A stretch of 16,788 bases of DNA from an uncultured Chromatiaceae bacterium (GTDB lineage: Bacteria; Pseudomonadota; Gammaproteobacteria; Enterobacterales; Alteromonadaceae), in contig CAMLRA010000082.1 in the NCBI GenBank assembly GCA_946482325.1, positions 1-16,788 on the forward strand, in the 5' to 3' direction. Below the pieces are notes generated by a model that saw nothing but the letters and a program-made list of their open reading frames with translations, made no database searches and was not told where the DNA came from. The translations under genes were made by a program, and so were the position numbers. Shown piece by piece: positions 8,907 through 16,788 of this stretch (within the stretch, counting starts at the first letter, position 1; each line of letters opens with the position of its first letter).

Positions 8907-10601
8907 TCAGACGTTGGTCACCCGGTTAATTTCGGCCAGACTGGTGAGGCCTGCCGCTGCTTTGAGCAAGCCTGATTGCCGCAGGTTATTGACGCCTTCA
9001 CGCTGCGCCTGTTGGGCAATTTCCAGTGAATTGGCGCCCGCCATAATTTTTTCTGCGATCACACCGGAAATGGGCATCACTTCGTAAATACCGACCCGGC
9101 CTTTGTAACCACCGGTGCAATATTCGCAGCCGACAGGTTTAAACAGTTTCATCGTAGTCAACTGTGTCGCGGTAAAGCCTTGTTTCAGTAGTTCCTGCTC
9201 TGGTAATTGCTCAGGCGCCTTGCAATGGTTGCATAAACGCCGCGCCAGTCGCTGCGCGATGATCAATGACACAGAACTCGCCACGTTATAAGCCGGCACC
9301 CCCATATTGAGCAAACGGGTCAAAGTTTCCGGCGCGGAGTTGGTGTGCAGGGTACTCAGCACCAAGTGACCGGTTTGCGCCGCTTTAATCGCAATCTCGG
9401 CAGTTTCCAGGTCGCGGATCTCACCGACCATGATGACATCCGGGTCTTGGCGTAAAAACGCTTTTAACGCGATGGGGAAGGTGAGGCCGGCTTTGGTGTT
9501 CATTTGCACCTGGTTAATACCGGGCAAGTTAATCTCAACCGGGTCTTCGGCGGTGGAGATGTTGGTCTCTTCCGTATTCAGAATATTCAGGCCGGTATAA
9601 AGCGACACGGTTTTACCACTACCAGTCGGGCCTGTGACCAGAATCATGCCTTGTGGTTGCTCCAGCGCACTTAAGTAGAGTTTTTTCTGTACTTCCTCGT
9701 AACCGAGGATGTCGATCCCGAGCATCGCGCTGTCGGAGTCGAGGATCCGCATAACAATCTTTTCGCCCCACAGCGTCGGCAGACTGCTGACCCGAAAGTC
9801 GATCGATTTCTTCTGCGACAGTTTTAGTTTGATCCGGCCATCCTGTGGTACACGTTTTTCGGCGATGTCGAGTTTGGACATCACCTTTAACCGCGCCGAT
9901 AACCGACCGGCGAGCGCTACTGGCGGCGAAGCCACTTCGTGCAAAATGCCGTCGATACGAAAGCGGATGCGGTAGCTTTTTTCATAGGGTTCGAAGTGCA
10001 AATCCGAGGCGCCTTTACGCACAGCGTCATGCAGCATTTTGTTGATAAACGTGATGATCGGCTGGTCTTCTGCTTCGCTGCCTGGTTTTTCATCGAGCTC
10101 GTCATTGTCACCAACCCCGAGCGAGGATAAATCCCAGTCCGAGCCGGTGAAGCTGTCGGCATTTTTACTGTCAAATACCCGGTCAATCAGCTTCAGCAAT
10201 TTGTCGTATTCAACAACAATCAGTTCAGCGTGCAGGCCGGTACTGAATTCAAAATCTTCCACCGGCTGCATATCGGTGGGGTCGACGACGCCGAGGAATA
10301 AAGTGCGGCCGCGCTTGCCCAGTGGCAGCACTAAATGTTTGCGGATGAGTTTTTCGTTGCGTTCCTGCTCAGGCACATAATCCAGATCATAAAAATCCAG
10401 ATCAATCAGGCTATGCATGGTAAAAGCGGCAACACTTTCTGCTAAGGCTTTGGCACTGATGAGTTTTTCGCTGATGAGAAGTTCAGCAACACTTTGATAT
10501 TGGTGGGATTTTTCTTGAATCAGGCGTTGGGCCAACCCGGTCTCCACTAAACCTGCCTGGCTCAGTCGACGCAGCAGTATGGATTGTGGGTTCAGTGCCA
10601 T
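8907..10601 (-). CDS. pilB: Type IV pilus assembly ATPase PilB
   Basis: A 564-residue hexameric extension ATPase of the type IV pilus, cytosolic and docked on PilC. Seen: an N-terminal MshEN/T2SSE-N domain (about 1-150), then the secretion-ATPase core with Walker A GPTGSGKT (G324-T331), the Asp/His boxes (around [12 protein letters not shown] and STLHTNSA), and a four-cysteine zinc motif (C457, C460, C492, C495) that marks extension ATPases as opposed to PilT. I chose the ATG at 10601, with AGGA 8 nt upstream, over the TTG at 10625: the residue after it begins [18 protein letters not shown], normal for PilB, and the length matches. It is the first gene of the operon. E. coli HofB is the counterpart. 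Confidence 0.96.
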   Translation of the reverse strand: MALNPQSILLRRLSQAGLVETGLAQRLIQEKSHQYQSVAELLISEKLISAKALAESVAAFTMHSLIDLDFYDLDYVPEQERNEKLIRKHLVLPLGKRGRTLFLGVVDPTDMQPVEDFEFSTGLHAELIVVEYDKLLKLIDRVFDSKNADSFTGSDWDLSSLGVGDNDELDEKPGSEAEDQPIITFINKMLHDAVRKGASDLHFEPYEKSYRIRFRIDGILHEVASPPVALAGRLSARLKVMSKLDIAEKRVPQDGRIKLKLSQKKSIDFRVSSLPTLWGEKIVMRILDSDSAMLGIDILGYEEVQKKLYLSALEQPQGMILVTGPTGSGKTVSLYTGLNILNTEETNISTAEDPVEINLPGINQVQMNTKAGLTFPIALKAFLRQDPDVIMVGEIRDLETAEIAIKAAQTGHLVLSTLHTNSAPETLTRLLNMGVPAYNVASSVSLIIAQRLARRLCNHCKAPEQLPEQELLKQGFTATQLTTMKLFKPVGCEYCTGGYKGRVGIYEVMPISGVIAEKIMAGANSLEIAQQAQREGVNNLRQSGLLKAAAGLTSLAEINRVTNV

Positions 10602-10643
10602 AAAAGCGGTCCTGCAAAACAGCAAAAAATCAGTATATCTCTG

Positions 10644-10671
10644 ATTATGCCAACAAAAATAGCTGATTCAA
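10644..10671 (-). promoter_or_regulatory. Candidate sigma-70 promoter for pilB operon
   Basis: On the minus strand TTGAAT (10666-10671) and CATAAT (10644-10649) are 16 nt apart, about 40 nt before the pilB ATG. The segment lies downstream of the pilA terminator, so pilBCD-coaE-zapD-yacG needs a promoter here. It is a consensus reading only. Confidence 0.5.
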
Positions 10672-10754
10672 GTTTAATTACGGTGATTCGGCGGATAGCG
10701 GAATAAAAGTTATGCCAATTATCGCGATTGCTCAAAAGTGATGGCCAGAAAACG

Positions 10755-10781
10755 AAAAAAGCCGCGAATAGCGGCTTTTTT
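10755..10781 (-). terminator. Rho-independent terminator of pilA
   Basis: GCCGC/GCGGC stem extended by A6/T6 (AAAAAAGCCGC at 10755-10765, GCGGCTTTTTT at 10771-10781) with a 5-nt loop, beginning 11 nt past the pilA stop. It is symmetrical and can act on both strands. It separates pilA from the pilB operon. Confidence 0.92.
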
Positions 10782-10792
10782 CTTCAAAGATA

Positions 10793-11197
10793 TTAGCAGT
10801 AACCGGCAGCCTGACATGTACCAGAAATCGCCCACTTGGTTTGACCGCTGGCAAAAGTTGGGGTCATGATGTACGTGTAAGAACCTACCGCTGCAGTGCC
10901 AGTAGCGGTAATTACGCCATCTGCAACAGCAACGCTTGTCACATTGCCATAAGCGCCAAGGTTGGTGATTGAATAACCTGGGCCTGTTGCAGCGTTAGAG
11001 CAACCGGTCACTGTATTTTTGTCTAAAGCGCAAAGTTCTACAGCGGTTTTCAGCGCGGCGGTTGCGTTCACAACTTCAGCAAATTTCGACTTGGCTGTGT
11101 AAGTCTGATAAGCCGGCAGCGCGACCGCAGCCAGGATACCGATGATTGCAACAACGATCATTAATTCAATTAAGGTGAAACCTTGATTACGTTTCAT
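10793..11197 (-). CDS. pilA: Type IV major pilin PilA
   Basis: A 134-residue type IVa prepilin. The leader MKRNQG is followed by [20 protein letters not shown]: the cleavage site is G6/F7, with Glu5 of the mature protein at E11 and the hydrophobic polymerisation helix following. Mature length would be 128. Cysteines are C56, C66, C128 and C134. The C128-C134 pair, with the last cysteine as the final residue, fits a very short D-region disulfide loop; C56-C66 is likely a second pair. The globular part is Ala/Thr/Gly-rich. GGAG lies 7 nt upstream of the ATG. It is monocistronic: it has its own terminator and is followed by the pilB operon on the same strand. It is the likely substrate of PilD and the counterpart of E. 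coli ppdD. Confidence 0.96.
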   Translation of the reverse strand: MKRNQGFTLIELMIVVAIIGILAAVALPAYQTYTAKSKFAEVVNATAALKTAVELCALDKNTVTGCSNAATGPGYSITNLGAYGNVTSVAVADGVITATGTAAVGSYTYIMTPTFASGQTKWAISGTCQAAGYC

Positions 11198-11538
11198 AGT
11201 ACATCTCCGTTTGTGTGTAGTTAACCCGGGGGGCTGTTTTCTATTCTGGACAAATTTAAATGTTACGCAAGAAAAAAATTCGATTTTGTAATTATTTATT
11301 TTTTTTCATCGTAACGTCATGAAATGTATATTTATTTTTATGTGTTTTCCCTTTTTGGGAATGATGATTTTGCCAGGTTGGTTTAACTTTTGAATAAAAT
11401 GCAATTTTTAGGCCGTTGTTTTTTAATCATTGAAATATATAGAGAATAAGTTTTTGTTAATTAAATGGGGTTGTGTTGTGTCTTACGCGCTGGTCGCGGC
11501 AAGACTTGACAGCGTAACTTTTTTTGGTTCAAGCGAAT
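11198..11538. other. AT-rich intergenic region upstream of pilA
   Basis: Between the pilA start and the nadC terminator there are about 340 nt with no supportable gene. The composition is clearly richer in A/T than the flanking genes. Inverted repeats seen: TTTCAT…ATGAAA (11304-11309/11319-11324, 9-nt spacer) and TTCCC…GGGAA (11347-11351/11357-11361, 5-nt spacer). The stretch probably carries pilA regulation and perhaps a long untranslated leader, but no known binding-site consensus could be assigned. Confidence 0.6.
11243..11270 (-). promoter_or_regulatory. Weak candidate promoter for pilA
   Basis: On the minus strand TTGCGT (11265-11270) and CAGAAT (11243-11248) are 16 nt apart, about 45 nt before the pilA ATG, with a C/G-rich block between promoter and start. 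Both hexamers are mediocre. I looked for a sigma-54 GG-N10-GC element, common for pilA in Pseudomonas, and found none with correct spacing. Confidence 0.3.
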
Positions 11539-11567
11539 AAAAAAAAGCCAGCAAATGCTGGCTTTTT
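11538..11567 (-). terminator. Rho-independent terminator of nadC
   Basis: Stem GCCAGC/GCTGGC (11547-11552/11557-11562, extendable by an A:T pair) flanked by a long A run (11538-11546) that becomes the T tract on the minus strand, and by five Ts on the other side. It lies about 35 nt after the nadC stop. Confidence 0.9.
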
Positions 11568-11601
11568 ATCACATGACCCGGTGTTGTCACCGGCTTTGCC
11601 A

Positions 11602-13039
<1,438 letters not shown>

Positions 13040-13045
<6 letters not shown>

Positions 13046-13068
13046 TCGACAGCCATGACGCAGAGAAT
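13040..13068 (+). promoter_or_regulatory. Weak candidate promoter for ampDE
   Basis: TTGCAT (13040-13045) and GAGAAT (13063-13068) are 17 nt apart, about 30 nt before the chosen ampD start. The match to consensus is modest. If real, it faces the protease promoter so that the two transcripts would start within a few bases of one another. Confidence 0.28.
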
Positions 13069-13076
13069 AAAGCCAC

Positions 13077-13106
13077 AGCATAACCAGTGAGGATTGGCTT
13101 TGCCAA
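13077..13106 (-). promoter_or_regulatory. Candidate promoter for the protease–nadC operon
   Basis: On the minus strand TTGGCA (13101-13106) and TATGCT (13077-13082) are 18 nt apart, about 30 nt before the protease ATG. The -35 box matches 5 of 6 consensus bases and the -10 box 4 of 6. It overlaps the ampD start region. Confidence 0.45.
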
Positions 13107-13717
13107 GTACGGCTCCAACCACGACAACAGACTTTTCTGTGCCAGCGCCTGAAATTACCAAACGGCCCTGCACCCATTATGACGACAGGCCAGATCCATC
13201 AGATATCAGCCTGCTGGTGATCCACAACATCAGCTTGCCACCGGCCACTTTTGATACCCCTTATATTGACGACTTTTTTGGCGGCCGGCTTGATTGTAGT
13301 GCTCATCCTTATTTTGCCCGTCTGGCTGGTGTGCGGGTGTCGGCACATTGTGTGATCTATCGCGACGGCCGCATCTGGCAATATGTGCCTTTTGACAAAC
13401 GGGCCTGGCACGCTGGCCTCAGTCTGTTTCAAGGCCGGGATAAATGTAATGATTTTTCTATCGGTATTGAGCTTGAAGGTGCCGATGATGTGCCTTTTAC
13501 CGAAGCGCAATATCAGGCGCTAAGCCGGCTCTGCCACTGGTTGCTCAGGCAATATCCAACGCTTGCACCAGAGCGGATCCTCGGTCACAGTGATATTGCG
13601 CCCGGCCGGAAAACCGATCCGGGCCCGGCATTTAACTGGACTTATTTTCAGCAATTGTTGGCAACGCAGCAGGCGAGTTGTCAGCCATCCCCACCCGCAG
13701 CAGGAGAGCCAGCATGA
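13100..13717 (+). CDS. ampD: 1,6-anhydro-N-acetylmuramyl-L-alanine amidase AmpD
   Basis: A 205-residue cytosolic zinc amidase that removes the peptide from anhydro-muropeptides during cell-wall recycling. Loss of it derepresses ampC where AmpR is present. Seen: HYDDRP near the N-terminus, zinc ligands H42, H163 and D173, and catalytic E124 and K171; all spacings match Citrobacter AmpD H34, E116, H154, K162 and D164. LRVSAHC-like and VPFDKRAWHAGLS blocks are also present. The start is not certain. A stop lies at 13088-13090; I prefer TTG 13100 because TGAGGA (13088-13093) sits 6 nt upstream. TTG 13094 and GTG 13139 are alternatives, and no suitable ATG exists. It overlaps ampE by ATGA. Confidence 0.95.
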   Translation: MPSTAPTTTTDFSVPAPEITKRPCTHYDDRPDPSDISLLVIHNISLPPATFDTPYIDDFFGGRLDCSAHPYFARLAGVRVSAHCVIYRDGRIWQYVPFDKRAWHAGLSLFQGRDKCNDFSIGIELEGADDVPFTEAQYQALSRLCHWLLRQYPTLAPERILGHSDIAPGRKTDPGPAFNWTYFQQLLATQQASCQPSPPAAGEPA

Positions 13718-14619
13718 CCTTATTAACAATGTTGATTGCCTTAATTGTCGAGCGTCTGGCGGTGCGCGGCAGTGCCTGGCAACTGGTCACTTATTTGCGG
13801 CCTTATTTACAGCGCGGCCAGCGGGTGTCTATGCCGGGATTACCACAGCCTTATCTGATGTTGCTTTGGTGGTTACTGCCGGCCTTACTGGTGTCTTTGC
13901 TTATATATAGTGTGCAGTTCTGGTTGCTGCAGTTGGTGCTGAATACGCTGGTGCTGCTGCTGTGCATCGGCAGCTGGTCTTACCGGCAAACTTACAAACA
14001 ATTTTTAAATGCGGCGCAGCGCGATGATCAGGAAGCTGCTTTTTTGGCGATGCAACAAATCCGCATTGCACAAGGCGCGCCGGAACTCAGTTATGGCCAG
14101 CAGTTGATTTGGCTTAACTTCCGTTACTACGCGGCCGTGTTGTTCTGGTATGCGTTGCTGGGCGCCTTTGGCGCTGTGGCTTATGCCTGTTTGCGCCAGC
14201 TGTCTGAGCCTGCTGTTGTTGCGAAGAGCAGCACAGAAGAAACGGCCATGGCTGTGGCTGAAGATAGTCCGGTCTCTGAGTCTATGAAGGCTGCAACAGT
14301 CGCCGATGAGCAGTGGCAGCGTTTTGCCGATGATCTGCTGCACTGGGCCGACTGGCTGCCGGTACGTTTATTTGGTTTGGGTCTCGCGCTGGTCGGGGAC
14401 TTCAGCCGCACATCTGCAGTCTTATTGCAGCATGCAGGTGCCTTACACATGAGTGCTCCGGCTTTACTGGCTGATTTGAGCCAGGCTGCTGAGCCCGTGC
14501 CGGAAGAGCTGCTGAATACACCGGATGCTGCGGTCAGTGCCGTGGCGCTCGCTAAACGCAACGTGCTGTTTTTCCTGGCGTTGATTGCAATCTTAACGTT
14601 AAGCGGCTGGTTGAGTTAA
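13714..14619 (+). CDS. ampE: Inner-membrane protein AmpE (regulatory signalling modulator)
   Basis: A 301-residue multi-pass membrane protein of the AmpE/CobD-related family, co-encoded with ampD. The biochemical role is poorly defined. Seen: the N-terminus MTLLTMLIALIVERL resembles E. coli AmpE; membrane segments lie at about 48-65, 68-87, 139-160 and 283-300; LIWLNFRYY and DWLPVRLFGLGLALVGDF are conserved blocks. Between them residues 163-200 form an acidic, Ala/Ser/Thr-rich linker some two dozen residues longer than in E. coli, which accounts for most of the extra length. ATG 13714 overlaps the ampD stop (ATGA) and has AGGAGAG at 13702-13708. An upstream in-frame start at 13678 was rejected. 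Confidence 0.93.
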   Translation: MTLLTMLIALIVERLAVRGSAWQLVTYLRPYLQRGQRVSMPGLPQPYLMLLWWLLPALLVSLLIYSVQFWLLQLVLNTLVLLLCIGSWSYRQTYKQFLNAAQRDDQEAAFLAMQQIRIAQGAPELSYGQQLIWLNFRYYAAVLFWYALLGAFGAVAYACLRQLSEPAVVAKSSTEETAMAVAEDSPVSESMKAATVADEQWQRFADDLLHWADWLPVRLFGLGLALVGDFSRTSAVLLQHAGALHMSAPALLADLSQAAEPVPEELLNTPDAAVSAVALAKRNVLFFLALIAILTLSGWLS

Positions 14620-14624
14620 CAGAT

Positions 14625-14681
14625 TTGGGGTCAGGTCTTGCTTGGTTCATCAATGATGCCCGGTGCAAGACCTGACCTCAA
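14625..14681. repeat. Long inverted repeat, REP/MITE-like
   Basis: Arms of 17 nt pair with one mismatch: TTGGGGTCAGGTCTTGC (14625-14641) and GCAAGACCTGACCTCAA (14665-14681), around a 23-nt centre that contains CATCAATGATG. No T tract follows, so it is a poor terminator. From memory, GGGGTCAGGTCTTG-type ends occur as dispersed repeats near REP-associated (Y1-type) transposases in other proteobacteria. That identification needs a search. It begins 5 nt after the ampE stop. Confidence 0.6.
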
Positions 14682-14688
14682 CATCATC

Positions 14689-14704
14689 AATGGTCTGACC
14701 AATT
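14689..14704. promoter_or_regulatory. PdhR-type operator, distal site
   Basis: AATGGTCTGACCAATT contains the perfect palindrome TGGTC-T-GACCA and matches the E. coli PdhR operator form TGGTnnnACCA within an A/T frame. It lies about 240 bp upstream of pdhR, beyond the likely promoter, and is nearly identical to the proximal site. Confidence 0.7.
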
Positions 14705-14777
14705 CCGTTTTTTCTTATCCTTCTGCTTTTTCTAGAGTTTTAGCTCTAATTATTCTGCGCAAAAATCCATCGCCACA

Positions 14778-14807
14778 GCTTGCACTGATTTACAGTGCAG
14801 GCCTTTT
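14778..14807 (+). terminator. Hairpin with short T tract, possible ampDE terminator
   Basis: GCTTGCACTG (14778-14787) pairs with CAGTGCAGGC (14793-14802) over 10 positions with one G-T pair; the loop is ATTTA. It is followed by CTTTTCT. The stem is strong but the T tract is poor. The hairpin overlaps the proposed pdhR -35 element, so it could end ampDE transcripts just as the pdhR promoter begins. Confidence 0.45.
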
Positions 14808-14817
14808 CTGCTAATTT
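14789..14817 (+). promoter_or_regulatory. pdhR: Candidate pdhR–aceE promoter
   Basis: TTTACA (14789-14794), 17 nt, then TAATTT (14812-14817) preceded by an extended TGC. The -35 box matches 5 of 6; the -10 is weak but has the TGn extension. A start near 14824 would place the proximal PdhR operator at about +12 to +27, the same geometry as the E. coli pdh operator (+11 to +27). Confidence 0.5.
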
Positions 14818-14834
14818 GATGCGCAACAAAGTAA

Positions 14835-14850
14835 AATGGTCTTACCAATT
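14835..14850. promoter_or_regulatory. PdhR-type operator, proximal site
   Basis: AATGGTCTTACCAATT fits the PdhR pattern AATTGGTnnnACCAATT except for one base in the left arm (the left half-site is ATGGT instead of TTGGT). It lies about 90 bp upstream of the pdhR ATG and just downstream of the predicted promoter, where bound repressor would block transcription. Pyruvate releases PdhR in E. coli. Confidence 0.82.
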
Positions 14851-14938
14851 TACACGGTGTTGACACCTCAGCACCGACAAGAACAACAGCTCTGGACAGG
14901 AATGACAAACAGCGGCGCTTTGCTACGCTGTTGAAGCC

Positions 14939-15700
14939 ATGAAAAACGCACTGAAAATCAAACCGGCAAAATTGTCGGATCAAATTGTCGGACAGCTGGA
15001 GCAAATGTTGCTCGAGGGCAGTTTTGCGCCTGGCCAAAAATTACCGACCGAACGTGAACTGGCCGAACAATTTGAAGTGTCGCGGCCTTCGGTGCGCGAA
15101 GCGCTGCAAAAGCTCGAAGCCAAAGGGCTGGTCAGCCGCAAACAAGGCGGTGGCACTTTTGTTTGCGACACCTTAGTCGGTGGCCTCACAGATCCGTTAT
15201 TTGAACTGATTGGCCGCCACCCTGAATCCCAATTTGATTTACTGGAATTTCGTCACGCTTTAGAAGGCATTTGCGCCTATTACGCCGCGCTGCGTGGTAC
15301 CGCCAACGATTTCAGTCAGATTAAACAACGCTACGACGAGATTTGTCTGGCGCAGCAACAGCATGACATCAATGCCGAGGCCGCTGCGGTTGGACGCTTT
15401 TATTCAGCAGTGGCAGAAGCATCCCATAATGTGGTGCTTTTGCATCTGGTGCGCGGCTTAACGCCGCTGGTGGAGCAGAATATCCGGTTGAACCTGGAAA
15501 TTCTGCAGCAGAAGGACGGCATTGTGGGCCAGCTGAATTCACATCGGCAACGGTTAATGGAAGCGGTGATCAATGGTGAGCCGGAACAAGCCCGGCAAGC
15601 CAGCAACAGCCATCTGGCCTTTATTGAAGAGGCTTTGCTGGAAGCCGACCGGGAACGCTCACGACTTGAACGCTCGCTGCGTCGTTCGCAACAGAACTGA
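14939..15700 (+). CDS. pdhR: Pyruvate dehydrogenase complex repressor PdhR
   Basis: A 253-residue GntR/FadR-family regulator. E. coli PdhR (254 residues) represses pdhR-aceEF-lpd and is released by pyruvate. Seen: a winged helix-turn-helix (about residues 12-76) with [20 protein letters not shown] and the wing RKQGGGTFV. The FCD ligand domain (about 93-220) includes [39 protein letters not shown] and [16 protein letters not shown]. The Arg/Ser-rich C-terminus [16 protein letters not shown] parallels E. coli. The ATG gives the family N-terminus, but the Shine-Dalgarno is weak (GAAG). Two matching operators lie upstream, so autoregulation is likely. aceE follows after 65 nt. Confidence 0.96.
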   Translation: MKNALKIKPAKLSDQIVGQLEQMLLEGSFAPGQKLPTERELAEQFEVSRPSVREALQKLEAKGLVSRKQGGGTFVCDTLVGGLTDPLFELIGRHPESQFDLLEFRHALEGICAYYAALRGTANDFSQIKQRYDEICLAQQQHDINAEAAAVGRFYSAVAEASHNVVLLHLVRGLTPLVEQNIRLNLEILQQKDGIVGQLNSHRQRLMEAVINGEPEQARQASNSHLAFIEEALLEADRERSRLERSLRRSQQN

Positions 15701-15728
15701 AACAGCACAGCAGAACAATAACAGCAAG

Positions 15729-15745
15729 GTCCTGCGCGGCAGGAC
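15729..15745 (+). repeat. Perfect hairpin between pdhR and aceE
   Basis: GTCCTGC (15729-15735) and GCAGGAC (15739-15745) form a 7-bp GC-rich stem with a GCG loop, 20 nt before the aceE start and 28 nt after the pdhR stop. There is no T tract, so termination is unlikely. It might set mRNA processing or stability between the two cistrons. Confidence 0.5.
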
Positions 15746-15765
15746 GGTTTGAAAGGAAAATTGAT

Positions 15766-16788
15766 ATGTCTGAAGTCAATAAGCTTGACGTCGACGTGCT
15801 CGAAACCCAGGAGTGGTTGGAAGCGCTGGAATCCGTAGTACGCACCGAAGGTGTCGAGCGGGCGCAATTCCTGCTCGAGCAGGTGCTGGAACAGGCGCGG
15901 CTGGAAGGTGTCGACATGCCAACCGGCGTTACCACCAACTATATCAACACTATTCCGCCGCAACAGGAACCGGCTTATCCGGGTGACGTGAATCTGGAGA
16001 AAAAGATCCGCTCGGTCATTCGCTGGAACGCCATCATGATCGTGCTGCGCGCCTCGAAAAAAGAGCTGGAACTGGGCGGCCACATGGCCTCTTACCAGTC
16101 TGCTGCTGCATTCTACGAGACCTGTTTTAACCACTTCTTCCGCGCGCCGAACGAAAAAGACGGCGGCGATTTAGTCTATTACCAGGGCCATATTTCACCG
16201 GGTATTTATGCCCGTGCTTTTGTTGAAGGCCGCTTAACCGCAGACCAGCTGGACAACTTCCGCCAGGAAGTCGGTGGTGAAGGTTTATCGTCTTACCCAC
16301 ACCCGAAACTGATGCCGGAATTCTGGCAGTTCCCGACTGTGTCTATGGGCTTAGGTCCAATCACGTCAATTTATCAGGCGCGGTTCCTGAAGTATTTACA
16401 CGGCCGTGGCCTGAAAGATACCAGCGCCCAGCGTGTATACGCTTTCCTCGGTGACGGTGAGATGGACGAACCGGAAAGCCGTGGCTCGCTGTCATTCGCG
16501 GCGCGGGAAAAACTGGATAATCTGTGTTTCCTGGTCAACTGTAACCTGCAGCGTTTAGACGGTCCGGTGATGGGCAACGGCAAAATCATCCAGGAACTGG
16601 AAGGTTTATTCCGCGGCGCCGGCTGGAACGTGATCAAAGTGGTATGGGGCAGTGGCTGGGACAAGCTGCTGGCCAAAGACACCACAGGCAAACTGCTGCA
16701 GCTGATGAATGAAACCATCGATGGTGATTATCAGACTTACAAATCCAAAGACGGCGCATACGTGCGTCAGCATTTCTTCGGTCGTTAT
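15766..16788 (+). CDS. aceE: Pyruvate dehydrogenase E1 component, N-terminal part
   Basis: The first 341 codons of AceE, open to the window edge (E. coli AceE is 887 residues). It decarboxylates pyruvate with thiamine diphosphate and acetylates the lipoyl groups of AceF. Seen: [24 protein letters not shown] at the start, [50 protein letters not shown] and the thiamine-diphosphate motif start [10 protein letters not shown] with G229-D230-G231, the same numbering as E. coli, continuing to [17 protein letters not shown] at 15754-15757 lies 8 nt before the ATG. This is the homodimeric E1 type of gammaproteobacteria, not the alpha/beta type. It is probably co-transcribed with pdhR. Confidence 0.98.
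   Translation, partial: MSEVNKLDVDVLETQEWLEALESVVRTEGVERAQFLLEQVLEQARLEGVDMPTGVTTNYINTIPPQQEPAYPGDVNLEKKIRSVIRWNAIMIVLRASKKELELGGHMASYQSAAAFYETCFNHFFRAPNEKDGGDLVYYQGHISPGIYARAFVEGRLTADQLDNFRQEVGGEGLSSYPHPKLMPEFWQFPTVSMGLGPITSIYQARFLKYLHGRGLKDTSAQRVYAFLGDGEMDEPESRGSLSFAAREKLDNLCFLVNCNLQRLDGPVMGNGKIIQELEGLFRGAGWNVIKVVWGSGWDKLLAKDTTGKLLQLMNETIDGDYQTYKSKDGAYVRQHFFGRY

Noticed and set aside
10602..10625. TTG start of pilB at 10625
   Set aside because: ATG 10601 has AGGA at 8 nt and a normal PilB N-terminus; the eight extra residues are unsupported.
11198..11400. Sigma-54 promoter for pilA
   Set aside because: TTGCG and CTGGCA fragments occur, but no GG-N10-GC pair with the required spacing was found.
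13046..13177. Longer N-terminus of the aspartic protease (to 13177)
   Set aside because: It would overlap ampD, is Cys/Trp/Arg-rich without family likeness, and the ATG at 13045 leads directly to a clean membrane anchor.
13678..13713. Earlier ampE start at 13678
   Set aside because: The chosen ATG 13714 has a good AGGAGAG, forms the ATGA overlap with ampD and matches the E. coli AmpE N-terminus.
15400..16134. 244-residue open frame antisense to pdhR and aceE
   Set aside because: Both sense genes are unmistakable and fully conserved here; the antisense translation has no recognisable motif.

Overview
The window is ordinary conserved chromosome from a gammaproteobacterium. Gene order follows the 2-minute region of Escherichia coli (lpxC–secM–secA–mutT–yacG–zapD–coaE–guaC–hofC–hofB–ppdD–nadC–ampD–ampE–aroP–pdhR–aceE). 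The protein sequences, a full pilBCD set and the absence of secM suggest the Alteromonadales/Chromatiaceae side (Rheinheimera, Alishewanella or a relative). The genus is an inference from memory of such sequences, not a search result. No prophage, CRISPR, tRNA, rRNA or intact transposon was seen.

Layout. Positions 2-265 (+) are the 3' end of lpxC, followed by a terminator. dciA (331-810, -) converges on lpxC and diverges from a membrane-anchored M23 peptidase (837-1790, +) that leads into secA (1809-4520, +). After a strong terminator comes mutT (4641-5045, +), which overlaps yacG tail to tail by 4 bp. A long minus-strand operon then reads pilB–pilC–pilD–coaE–zapD–yacG (from 10601 down to 5042). 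The major pilin pilA (10793-11197, -) is separate, with its own terminator and a long AT-rich upstream region. nadC (11602-12483, -) is preceded in the same operon by a retropepsin-like membrane protease (12491-13045, -). Divergent from that protease is ampD–ampE (13100-14619, +), with an ATGA stop/start overlap. A 319-bp gap holds a long inverted repeat and the pdhR control region with two PdhR-type operators. pdhR (14939-15700, +) and the first 341 codons of aceE (15766 to the window end) close the window.

How the genes work together. The left part serves envelope and export functions (LpxC, M23, SecA) plus replication support (DciA, MutT). The central operon makes the type IV pilus assembly ATPase, platform protein and prepilin peptidase, then CoA synthesis and division or topoisomerase modulators. 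PilA is the substrate of PilD and PilBC. NadC makes NAD precursor, AmpD/AmpE belong to peptidoglycan recycling, and PdhR senses pyruvate to control aceE.

Differences from the E. coli order: M23 plus dciA sit where secM would be, pilD is inserted, guaC is absent, an aspartic protease lies between nadC and ampD, and aroP is absent, with a repeat element in the gap. I found no clearly new biological system. The points most worth a second look are the DTGA protease next to nadC, the inverted repeat downstream of ampE, the paired PdhR operators, and the secA leader without secM.
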